Positions 54,687 through 62,449 of a DNA stretch of 64,000 nucleotides are shown piece by piece. The notes below the pieces were generated by a model. The model saw nothing but the letters and a program-made list of their open reading frames with translations, was not told the origin of the DNA and ran no database searches. Position 1 is the stretch's first letter, and each line of letters begins with the position of its first letter. The position numbers and the translations under genes are program-made. This stretch comes from Streptomyces sp. 11x1 (GTDB lineage: Bacteria > Actinomycetota > Actinomycetes > Streptomycetales > Streptomycetaceae). The stretch covers positions 3,162,001 through 3,226,000 of the forward strand of contig NZ_CP122458.1 of NCBI RefSeq assembly GCF_032598905.1. The letters are read 5' to 3'.

Positions 54687-56264
54687 ATGCCGTCCTACCT
54701 GTCGCCGGGCGTCTACGTCGAGGAGGTGGCCAGCGGCTCGCGTCCCATCGAGGGTGTGGGCACCTCGGTGGCCGCCTTCGTCGGCCTGGCCCCGACCGGT
54801 CCGCTGAACGAGCCGACCCTGGTGACCAACTGGTCCCAGTTCGTCGCCGCCTTCGGCGAGTTCACCGACGGCTACTACCTCGCGCACTCGGTGTACGGGT
54901 TCTTCAACAACGGCGGCAGCGCCGCGTACGTCGTCCGTGTGGGCGGTACGGCCCAGGACGGCGCGTCCGCCGGCTCTCCGGCCGCCGTGACGGGGTCCGC
55001 CGCGCCGGCCGCGCTCCCGCCGGGCGAGCCGAAGCAGCTGGGCACGTTCAGTGTGACCGCCATCGCGGGCGGCTCGCTGAGCGTCGAGGTCGCCGACCCC
55101 GAGGGCGAGGGCCCCGCCGAGCGCTTCAAGCTGATCGTCAAGGACGGCGACAAGCCGGTCGAGACCTTTGACGTGACGGCCAAGAAGGGCGGCCGCAACT
55201 ACGTCGTCACCCAGGTCAAGGAGCGCTCCAAGCTCATCACGGTCACGGAGACCGCGCCGGCCGCGCAGCTGGCGCGCCCCGACAACCAGACCGTGGCCCT
55301 GGCGGCGCCCGCCGCTCCGGCCGCCGTCGCGCCCGCCGCGGCCGACGACGCCCACCCGGGTCCGGCCGAGTACCTCGGCGACTCCGCCGACCGCACCGGC
55401 TTCGGCGGCCTGGAGGCCGTGGATGAGATCTCCATGGTCGCGGTGCCGGACCTGATGGCCGCCTACCAGCGCGGCGCGATCGACCTGGAGGCCGTCAAGG
55501 CGGTCCAGCTCGGTCTGATCGCGCACTGCGAGCTGATGGGCGACCGGGTCGCCGTCATCGACCCGCCGCCCGGCCTCAACGCCCGGCAGATCCGTGTCTG
55601 GCGCCAGGAGACCGCCGGCTACGACTCCAAGTACGCCGCGCTCTACTACCCCTGGATCAAGGTCTTCGACCCGGCCACCGGCCAGTCGAAGGTGATCCCG
55701 CCGAGCGGTCACGTCGCCGGTGTCTGGGCCCGCAACGACTTCGAGCGCGGGGTGCACAAGGCGCCCGCCAACGAGGTCGTACGCGGCGCGGTGGATCTCG
55801 AACTCCAGATCACCCGGGGCGAGCAGGACCTGCTCAACCCCATCGGCGTCAACTGCATCCGTGCCTTCCCGGGCCGCGGCATCCGCGTCTGGGGCGCCCG
55901 CACCATGTCCTCCGACCCGGCCTGGCGCTACCTGAACATCCGCCGGTACTTCAACTACCTGGAGGAGTCGATCCTGATCGGCACCCAGTGGGTGGTGTTC
56001 GAGCCGAACGACCACGCGCTGTGGGCCCGGATCCGGCGCAACGTCTCCGCGTTCCTCGTCAACGAGTGGCGGCAGGGCGCCCTGTTCGGCCAGCGGCCCG
56101 AGGACGCGTACTACGTCAAGTGCGACGAGGAGACCAACCCGCCGGAGTCGGTCGACCTCGGCCGGGTCATCTGCGAGATCGGTATCGCCCCGGTGAAGCC
56201 CGCCGAGTTCGTGATCTTCCGGCTGGCCCAGTTCTCCAGCGGCAGCGGCGAGTTGGAGGAGTAG
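54687..56264 (+). CDS. CIS contractile sheath protein
   Basis: A 525-residue phage tail sheath protein. The N-terminus PSYLSPGVYVEEVASGSRPIEGVGTSVAAFVG and the C-terminal block VRGAVDLELQITRGEQDLLNPIGVNCIRAFPGRGIRVWGARTMSSDPAWRYLNIRRYFNYLEESI are the conserved sheath core. An inserted variable domain lies at about residues 90-220. AAGGAGAGCAGAGC precedes the ATG, a strong ribosome-binding site for an abundant structural protein. It polymerises around the tube and contracts. First gene of the structural operon. Confidence 0.97.
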   Translation: MPSYLSPGVYVEEVASGSRPIEGVGTSVAAFVGLAPTGPLNEPTLVTNWSQFVAAFGEFTDGYYLAHSVYGFFNNGGSAAYVVRVGGTAQDGASAGSPAAVTGSAAPAALPPGEPKQLGTFSVTAIAGGSLSVEVADPEGEGPAERFKLIVKDGDKPVETFDVTAKKGGRNYVVTQVKERSKLITVTETAPAAQLARPDNQTVALAAPAAPAAVAPAAADDAHPGPAEYLGDSADRTGFGGLEAVDEISMVAVPDLMAAYQRGAIDLEAVKAVQLGLIAHCELMGDRVAVIDPPPGLNARQIRVWRQETAGYDSKYAALYYPWIKVFDPATGQSKVIPPSGHVAGVWARNDFERGVHKAPANEVVRGAVDLELQITRGEQDLLNPIGVNCIRAFPGRGIRVWGARTMSSDPAWRYLNIRRYFNYLEESILIGTQWVVFEPNDHALWARIRRNVSAFLVNEWRQGALFGQRPEDAYYVKCDEETNPPESVDLGRVICEIGIAPVKPAEFVIFRLAQFSSGSGELEE

Positions 56265-56365
56265 GCCGCCGCCACCGGCCCGCGCCCCTTCCCGCTTTCC
56301 CGCTGAAGCCCCATCCCCGCTGAAGCCAGCCCCTTTCCCAGCCCCCTCAGAAGGACACAGAACAG

Positions 56366-56809
56366 ATGAGTCTCGCGCCGGGTGACGCCCTTACTTCACA
56401 CAATTTCGGCCTGCAGATCGACGGGGTGATGGTCGAGTACCTCGCGGAGGTCAGTGGCCTCACCCTCGAACAGGACGTCATCACGTACCAGCAGAACTCC
56501 GCGCAGGGCCGGCCCGAGGTCAACCTCCTGCCCGGTGTGCAGAAGAACGGGCAGTGCACGGTGGTCCGCGGTATGACCCAGTCGGCCGCGTTCAACACGT
56601 GGATCAACGACTCGATCAACGGTCAGATGGGCTCGGCGCGCAAGAACGCGTCGATCATCATGATGGATTACCAGAACAACCCGGTGAAGCGTTACAACAT
56701 GCGCAACGCCTGGTGCAGCAAGATCGACGCGAGCACTCTCAAGGCGGGCGAGGCGTCCGCGCTCACCGAGACCGTGACCATCGTCTTCGAAGAACTGGTC
56801 ATCGAGTAA
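56366..56809 (+). CDS. CIS inner tube protein 1
   Basis: A 147-residue Hcp-like phage tail tube protein. The sequence HNFGLQIDGVMVEYLAEVSGLTLEQDVITYQQN, then VVRGMTQSAAFNTWINDSINGQMGSARKNASIIMMDY and VKRYNMRNAWCSKIDASTLKAGEASALTETVTIVFEELVIE is the tube fold. AGAAGGACACAGAACAG lies just before the ATG. Stacked hexamers form the tube. It overlaps the next gene (TAATG). Confidence 0.95.
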   Translation: MSLAPGDALTSHNFGLQIDGVMVEYLAEVSGLTLEQDVITYQQNSAQGRPEVNLLPGVQKNGQCTVVRGMTQSAAFNTWINDSINGQMGSARKNASIIMMDYQNNPVKRYNMRNAWCSKIDASTLKAGEASALTETVTIVFEELVIE

Positions 56810-57363
56810 TGCGGCGTACGGCTGGCAGGGCGGGCGCGATGACGGTGACGGGGCAGGAGGCGGCGCCTTCCGCCATGTCCCCCTTCCCCACCACCGGCGC
56901 TCCCGTCGCCGCGCCGGACCCGGCGCCTTCTCAGGCGTCGGGTCCGGCATCGGCTCCGGCTCCGGCTCCGGCCGTCGCGCCGGTGACGCAGCGGCTGCGG
57001 ACGGAGTTCCCGTTCGAATTGCCGCGCGGGTACGTCGACGAGGCGGGGAACGTCCACCGGGAGGGCGTGATGCGTCTCGCCACCGCTCGGGACGAGCTGA
57101 TCCCGCTGCGCGACGTCCGCGTCCAGGAGAACCCGGCGTACCTGTCGGTCGTGCTGCTCGGCCGGGTCATCACCCGGCTGGGCAATCTGCCGATGGTCCA
57201 CGACGGGATCGTGGAGAACATGTTCGCGTCCGACCTCGCGTTCCTCCAGGACTTCTACCGGCAGGTCAACGCGGAGGGCCACACCCGCGCGGCCGTGGAG
57301 TGCCCCCACTGCTCCGAGCCCTTCGAGGTCGAACTCGGCGGGAGCCGCCTGGGGGAATCGTGA
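56809..57363 (+). CDS. Small CIS protein with CxxC motif, tail-assembly-chaperone-like position
   Basis: A 184-residue protein from ATG 56809 (an ATG at 56839 is an alternative). After an Ala/Pro-rich leader the conserved part reads LRTEFPFELPRGYVDEAGNVHREGVMRLATARDELIPLRD, VVLLGRVITRLGNL, IVENMFASDLAFLQDFYRQVN, then VECPHCSEPFEVEL. The CPHC pair could bind zinc with residues elsewhere. Its place after the tube gene and before a 52-residue gene in the -1 frame is like the tail-assembly chaperone pair of phages. Function is not established. Confidence 0.8.
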   Translation: MRRTAGRAGAMTVTGQEAAPSAMSPFPTTGAPVAAPDPAPSQASGPASAPAPAPAVAPVTQRLRTEFPFELPRGYVDEAGNVHREGVMRLATARDELIPLRDVRVQENPAYLSVVLLGRVITRLGNLPMVHDGIVENMFASDLAFLQDFYRQVNAEGHTRAAVECPHCSEPFEVELGGSRLGES

Positions 57364-57518
57364 CGTACGCGACCGACCGGCTGCACGAGGAGATCGCGTA
57401 CGTCGCCTTCCACTTCCACTGGAGCTTCGAGGAGATCCTCGACCTCGAACACCACGACCGCCGCCGCTACACCGAACAGATCGCGTCCCTCGTGACACGG
57501 GGCGGGTCGGAGGGCTGA
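57360..57518 (+). CDS. DUF6760-like small CIS protein
   Basis: A 52-residue protein from GTG 57360, overlapping the previous stop as GTGA: VTYATDRLHEEIAYVAFHFHWSFEEILDLEHHDRRRYTEQIASLVTRG. The composition is acidic and histidine-rich, and helical. It recurs at this place in Streptomyces CIS clusters. It is read in the -1 frame relative to the previous gene, next to a GGGGGAA stretch. Its role is unknown. Confidence 0.8.
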   Translation: MTYATDRLHEEIAYVAFHFHWSFEEILDLEHHDRRRYTEQIASLVTRGGSEG

Positions 57519-57522
57519 ACAC

Positions 57523-60500
57523 GTGGGCTTCATGGATCGCCTACGGGGCGCCGCAGGGTCGGCGGCGCGCCGGGGTGGGGTTGACGGCGACGGCGGTGCG
57601 TCGGGTGACGGGGTCGGTTCGGGCTCGGCTTCGGGCTCGGCTTCGGGCTCGGGTGCAGGGGCGTCTGCGGGTGTCTCGGTCGGCGGGGCCGTTCCGGTCG
57701 GCGAGGGTGCTTCCGTCGGTGGGGCCGCTCCTGCCGGTGGGGCCGCTCCTGCCGGTGGGGCCGCTCCTGCCGGTGGTGGTGGTGGTGGTGCCGGCGGTGG
57801 TTGGGAGGGTCTGGGTCCGATTCAGCGGGCGACCGGGGGCGGACGGGCCGCTGTCGCGGACGCCGGGTTCAGCGGGCGGCTGAGCACCTGGCAGAACCCG
57901 TCCTTCACCGGGACCCTGTCCCACGCCGTCCTGCCCGGCGCGCCGGGCGGGCTGGTCAAGAACGTCCTCACCACGTCGGCGACACCCGTCGCCGGCCTGG
58001 AACTGCCGTCGCGCACCCTGCCGGTGGCCGGCGACGAGCCAGAGACCTCGTCCGCGTCCGCGTCCGCGTCCGGCGAGACTCGACCGGTGCTGCGAGCCCC
58101 GTACCAGGTCACGCCGTCCCGTCCGACCGGCCCGCGGGTCACCCCCGCGCGTCCCCGGGCCACCCGTCCGACCCCGCTGACCAGGGCCCCCGCCGCACCG
58201 GCCGTCCAACGCCGGACGCTACCGGCGGCACTGCCCACAGCCACCGGGTCCACCGGGTCCACCGGCACCCCGGCGGGTACCGCTTCGGGGCCGACGACTT
58301 CGAGCGATGCGTCCTCCGGGCCCGTGACGTCCGGTGGGTCCTCGTCACCGCGTACGGAGTCGGCGGCCGCCGCTCCGAGGCGTACGGCAACCGCCGAGCG
58401 CGGGGCGGACGCAGGTCAGGGTTCGGTCGGCACGCCGGGCGGCACGCCTCGGGCAACGGCGCCTGTGGCAACGGCTGTCGGGCGCGAGGCATCTGCGGGT
58501 GGCTCCGCCGGTACAGCCGAGGCCGCCGCCCCGGGCAACACCACCGCCGACGCCGGTCGCGCAGGACTCGCCGTCCAGCGAGCGACGCCCGACGCGGCCG
58601 CGGGTACGACGCCCAACTCAGCCCAGGCATCCGCGAACTCCCGCCCGGGCCCCACGGCATCGCACACCCCGGGTACGACGCCGAGCCCCGGCCGTACGCC
58701 AACGAAGCCCGCAGGCACGACGCCCAACCCCGACCCTGCGGCGTCGAAGCCCGCAGGCACGCCGTCGAACTCCGGACGTCCGGCACCGCACTCCGCCGGT
58801 ACGACACCGAGCCCTGGCCGTACGACGTCGACCTCCGACCGTACGCAGGCGAACTCCGGCCCAACCTCTGCGCCCTCCACCGATTCGACGCCGAACTCCG
58901 GCCGTGCGCAGGCCAACTCCGCCGGTACGGCGTCGGACTCCGCCCATACGGCAGCGAACCCCCCGGCCCAGGCAGTCGGCGCCCCCGGGACCACGCCTTC
59001 TACCGGCGTCACGGGCAGCCGCCCCACCACCTCCGGACGCGGCGAGGTCAGCGTCCGACGAGCGGCTACCGGCCGCACCACCCCCACCGCTTCAGGTCCC
59101 GGCGAGGCCGGCGCCCACCGGGCAACGACCGCATCGGGCGGCACAGTTGGCACCCCCGGCGTACCCGGGCACTCCGGCGCCGACATCCAGCGGGCACCGA
59201 GCGAGCCCAGCGCCACGGCGACCAGCCCGGCCGGTACGACGACCGGGCCCACCGGCACCCGCACCAACCCGGCCCGCGTCCCGGTCACCCCGGGACACCC
59301 CGAGGTCAACGTCCAGCGGACAGCGACCGGTCCCAGCCGTACCGCGCCGACCACCACCGGCGAGGCGGTCACCCGCCCGAACGCCGCATCGGACATCGCC
59401 CGAGGAGCATCCGGCCTCCCCGGTGGCACGGCGGCCGGTGCCGGTGCCCAGGCGCACGACAGCCGACCGTCAAGGGCCGGTCTCGGCAACCCGACCGCCA
59501 CCGCACCCCGTACGACGACGCTTCACGGCACCACTCCCCACGTGCCCCACGACCCCGCCACCCGAGCCCCCGTCCCCGGCGCCCCGTCGGCCGACATCCA
59601 GCGCTCGGCGACCGCCCCCACCGTCACACCGGCCCCGCCCGGCGCCGAAAGCCCTGCCACCCCTGCCACCCCTGCCGACCCCCGTACGGCCCCCGGAGGG
59701 ACGGGGCTCACCTCACGTCCCACCGCGACCAACCCCGTCGACGTGCAGCGCACGACGGCCACCTCCAGCCCCAGCCCCACGGCGGACGGTCACAGCGCGG
59801 CGGCGCACCATCGCGGCGTATCGACAACGAGCCCCGGCAGCACGGCAGTCGGCCCGAGCGGCACGTCCTCCGGGACCCCCGCCGCCCCGCCGACCCGCAG
59901 CGCGGCCGACACCACCCGGCGGACAACGACCGCCCCCCGTGGCACAGCCTCCACCGTCCAACCCACCGTCACGCCCACTCGCCCCGTCCAGCGGAGCACC
60001 GCCCCCAGCGCGCGGCGCGTAGGCCTCGGCACCCCCACTCTCGGCCCCGTGCCGCCCACCGCGCCCACACCCACGCCCCAGGCATCTCCAGCACCCCCCG
60101 CAACCCCGGCACCCCCGACTCAGCCCACCTCCCCCACCCCGAGCCCGAGCCCCACCCCCCGCCAGCGCCCCCTGCTCGGTGCCCCCCTCACCGCCCCTCC
60201 CGTCGACGCGAAGCCACTGGCCGGACGCCCCACCCCCGGCACCCCGAGCCCCCTCGCCCACCCCTCTCCCGTACAGCGAGCAACGGCACCCGCCCCGGCG
60301 GCACCACACCGAGCAGGGCCGAGTCCCACCCCGGCGGCCCCGCCCGTCCCCCTGACACCCATTGGCCCGGCCCAGGGCCGCCCCCAAGGGGCGCGGGGAA
60401 CTGCGCGACCAGCCACCCACGGCCCACAGTCGTCCCACAGCCCACTGCCGTCCCACAGCTCACAGCCGCCCCACACCCCGACCCGGCCCACCCACGAACC

Positions 60501-61179
60501 AATCAGCACGCCGACGGCCGCAGCCGAGCCGAAGGCCCAGCCCGTCCGCCCCCTCACCCCCACCCGCGCCCTCACCTCGGCGCTCCCCGCCCCCACCGCG
60601 CCCCCGGCAGCGCAGCGTCAGGCCCCCCGGCCCGCCGTGCCCCTGCGCCGCCCCACGGCCCCCGGCACCGGCCCCGCCGTACAACGCCTCACCGGGGACA
60701 AGCCCGCCCGCCCCGCCGTACCCCTCGCCGTCGCCACCCCCTCGACGACCCCGCAGAAGCCGACCCCGCCGCGCGCCCTCCCGGTGGTCCAACGCCAGGC
60801 CGCCATCCCGCCCGCACCCCTCACCATCCCGCAGGCCCCCACCGCACCGACCCCCGAACCGGCCCGCACCCCCGCACCCCCGACTCCCGCCGCACCCGCA
60901 CCCGCCGCGATCCAGCGAGCCCCCCGGACCCCCCTCGGCCCCACCCCCGCCACCGCGACTCACCGCACCGCGTCGGCCAACTCCCCGTCCAACTCCTCCG
61001 CCTCCTCCGCCTCCTCCGCCACGGCGGACGCCGCACCCCCGTTCGACCCCCGCGCCCTCACCGACTTCCAGCTCGACGAACTGACCCACAAGCTCATCGG
61101 CCGCGTCACCCGCCTCGTCCGCACCGAACTCCGCATGGACCGCGAACGCATCGGCAAACTCCGCGACCCCCGCCACTGA
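57523..61179 (+). CDS. 1218-residue Pro/Thr/Ala-rich CIS protein with repeated VQR motif
   Basis: A GTG start at 57523 gives MGFMDRLRGAAGSAAR, an amphipathic start. Then come a Gly/Ala-rich run (three repeats of PAGGAA) and a short globular-like part (GFSGRLSTWQNPSFTGTLSHAVLPGAPGG). About 950 residues of Pro/Thr/Ser/Ala low complexity follow, in which [VI]QR recurs at least 12 times (ADIQRAPS, NVQRTATG, DVQRTTAT, PVQRATAP and others). The end is conserved-looking and helical: DPRALTDFQLDELTHKLIGRVTRLVRTELRMDRERIGKL. It sits between the small assembly-type genes and the second tube gene. It could be a spacer, scaffold or disordered linker; it is not a recognised enzyme. Confidence 0.8.
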   Translation: MGFMDRLRGAAGSAARRGGVDGDGGASGDGVGSGSASGSASGSGAGASAGVSVGGAVPVGEGASVGGAAPAGGAAPAGGAAPAGGGGGGAGGGWEGLGPIQRATGGGRAAVADAGFSGRLSTWQNPSFTGTLSHAVLPGAPGGLVKNVLTTSATPVAGLELPSRTLPVAGDEPETSSASASASGETRPVLRAPYQVTPSRPTGPRVTPARPRATRPTPLTRAPAAPAVQRRTLPAALPTATGSTGSTGTPAGTASGPTTSSDASSGPVTSGGSSSPRTESAAAAPRRTATAERGADAGQGSVGTPGGTPRATAPVATAVGREASAGGSAGTAEAAAPGNTTADAGRAGLAVQRATPDAAAGTTPNSAQASANSRPGPTASHTPGTTPSPGRTPTKPAGTTPNPDPAASKPAGTPSNSGRPAPHSAGTTPSPGRTTSTSDRTQANSGPTSAPSTDSTPNSGRAQANSAGTASDSAHTAANPPAQAVGAPGTTPSTGVTGSRPTTSGRGEVSVRRAATGRTTPTASGPGEAGAHRATTASGGTVGTPGVPGHSGADIQRAPSEPSATATSPAGTTTGPTGTRTNPARVPVTPGHPEVNVQRTATGPSRTAPTTTGEAVTRPNAASDIARGASGLPGGTAAGAGAQAHDSRPSRAGLGNPTATAPRTTTLHGTTPHVPHDPATRAPVPGAPSADIQRSATAPTVTPAPPGAESPATPATPADPRTAPGGTGLTSRPTATNPVDVQRTTATSSPSPTADGHSAAAHHRGVSTTSPGSTAVGPSGTSSGTPAAPPTRSAADTTRRTTTAPRGTASTVQPTVTPTRPVQRSTAPSARRVGLGTPTLGPVPPTAPTPTPQASPAPPATPAPPTQPTSPTPSPSPTPRQRPLLGAPLTAPPVDAKPLAGRPTPGTPSPLAHPSPVQRATAPAPAAPHRAGPSPTPAAPPVPLTPIGPAQGRPQGARGTARPATHGPQSSHSPLPSHSSQPPHTPTRPTHEPISTPTAAAEPKAQPVRPLTPTRALTSALPAPTAPPAAQRQAPRPAVPLRRPTAPGTGPAVQRLTGDKPARPAVPLAVATPSTTPQKPTPPRALPVVQRQAAIPPAPLTIPQAPTAPTPEPARTPAPPTPAAPAPAAIQRAPRTPLGPTPATATHRTASANSPSNSSASSASSATADAAPPFDPRALTDFQLDELTHKLIGRVTRLVRTELRMDRERIGKLRDPRH

Positions 61180-61281
61180 CCCGGACCACCGACCCAGATC
61201 ACCCAGACCACCGCCGCCCACCGACCCCCGCCCACCGACCTGTACGACCCGGCGGCAGCCGCCCGCAGAAAGGCCCACCCG

Positions 61282-61707
61282 ATGCCCCGCGATCTCGACC
61301 CGGGCTCCACCATCTTCTTCACCCTGACGATCGACGGCGAGAGCCTCGGTTACTTCAACGGGTGCGAGGGGCTGTCCTCGACGGTGGAGATCGAGCACCG
61401 CCAGGAGGGCGGGAACAACGGGTTCGTCTGGCAGTTCCCGTCGCGCGTGACATTCTCGAACATCCGGCTGACGCGGCCGCTGACCCCGGACACGGCGAAG
61501 GTCGCGGCGTGGATCTCCTCCGTGGCGACGGGCGTGAAGCGCCCGACCGCCCAGATCGCGGCGCTGCGCGCGGACGGCTCGGAGGTGGCGCACTGGGGCC
61601 TGATCGACGTCCTGCCGGTGAGCTGGCAGGGGCCGTCCCTGGACCCGGCGAACCCGAGCGTGGCGACCGAGGTCCTGGAGATCACGCACCACGGATTCAC
61701 GGACTGA
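61282..61707 (+). CDS. CIS inner tube protein 2
   Basis: A 141-residue second tube-type protein: DLDPGSTIFFTLTIDGESLGYFNGCEGLSSTVEIEHRQEGGNNGFVWQFPSRVTFSNIRLTRPLTPD, ending TEVLEITHHGF. It is the baseplate-proximal tube paralogue (Afp5/Pvc5 type) that joins the tube to the spike. AGAAAGGCC lies before the ATG. Encoded just before the LysM baseplate gene with a 16-bp gap. Confidence 0.93.
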   Translation: MPRDLDPGSTIFFTLTIDGESLGYFNGCEGLSSTVEIEHRQEGGNNGFVWQFPSRVTFSNIRLTRPLTPDTAKVAAWISSVATGVKRPTAQIAALRADGSEVAHWGLIDVLPVSWQGPSLDPANPSVATEVLEITHHGFTD

Positions 61708-61723
61708 GGGGCGGGGACAGCAC

Positions 61724-62449
61724 ATGGCGAAGGGCAGCAAGGGCGGCGCGGGCAAGAGCCTCGTGCGGGCCACACTGGCCATCCACGAGCCTCCGGTCGG
61801 GACGAGCACCACGCCCGGCGGGCTGATCAGGACGTTCAGCTTCGAGTTCAACCCGGCGGAGCTGACGCTGCGTCAAGGCGCCCAGTGGAAGACCACGATC
61901 AGCGCGGCCGTGCGCGACGGCGCTCTGCCGGAGTTCATGGGGCCCGAGGCCCGGCAGATGAACGTCGAGATCTTCCTCGACTCCTCCGACAAGCCGAGCG
62001 GCACCACGGTGCTGAAGAAGGTGGAGTCGCTGCTGTCGTGCTGCGAGGTGACGTCCAAGAGCCTCGCCGCGAAGCAGCCGTCGCCACCCTGGGTGGTGTT
62101 CCAATGGGGGTCGTTCTCGACGGCCCGCTTCACGGCTTACGTCAGTTCGGTGGACGTCACGTACTCGCTGTTCGGAACGACCGGCGTGCCGATCCGGGCC
62201 ACCTGCCGGCTGTCGCTGCACGAGATCCCCAGCACCACCAAGGGGCAGAACCCGACGTCGGGCGCGCTGACCGCGCGGAGTGTGCACCGGGTCGTCGCGG
62301 GCGACTCGCTGCAGTCGCTGGCGTGGCGGGAGTACGGGAACGCGTCAGCGTGGCGGGCGATCGCGGAGGCCAACGGCATCGACGACCCCACCCGGCTGCC
62401 CACCGGCATCGAACTCGTCCTGCCGGCCGCCGAGGAGGTCGGTTTCTGA
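61724..62449 (+). CDS. CIS baseplate adaptor with LysM domain (Afp7/Pvc7-like)
   Basis: A 241-residue protein. The N-terminal part (FSFEFNPAELTLRQGAQWKT, MNVEIFLDS) is the tail-hub adaptor fold. The C-terminal VHRVVAGDSLQSLAWREYGNASAWRAIAEANGIDDPTRLPTGIELVLP is a LysM domain, as in T4 gp53-like adaptors. It links the tube to the spike hub. The stop overlaps the ATG of the spike gene (ATGA). Confidence 0.93.
   Translation: MAKGSKGGAGKSLVRATLAIHEPPVGTSTTPGGLIRTFSFEFNPAELTLRQGAQWKTTISAAVRDGALPEFMGPEARQMNVEIFLDSSDKPSGTTVLKKVESLLSCCEVTSKSLAAKQPSPPWVVFQWGSFSTARFTAYVSSVDVTYSLFGTTGVPIRATCRLSLHEIPSTTKGQNPTSGALTARSVHRVVAGDSLQSLAWREYGNASAWRAIAEANGIDDPTRLPTGIELVLPAAEEVGF

Noticed and set aside
50677..54807. 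A 1376-codon open frame on the plus strand
   Set aside because: It is antisense to three genes with clear domains (the two membrane paralogues and the DUF4157 protein) and has no motif of its own; GC-rich DNA keeps such frames open.
57350..57360. Canonical slippery heptamer for -1 frameshifting
   Set aside because: G GGG GAA allows only partial re-pairing in the second codon, so it is kept only as a possibility and not annotated as a frameshift site.
57523..61179. CRISPR-like or tandem DNA repeat in the Pro-rich gene
   Set aside because: The recurrence is at the protein level with irregular spacing and variable DNA; there are no fixed-length repeats and spacers.
57801..61826. A 1341-codon frame overlapping the Pro-rich gene
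   Set aside because: Its Arg/Pro/His composition is what a shifted frame of Pro/Thr/Ala codons gives, and it runs through the tube 2 gene in the wrong frame.
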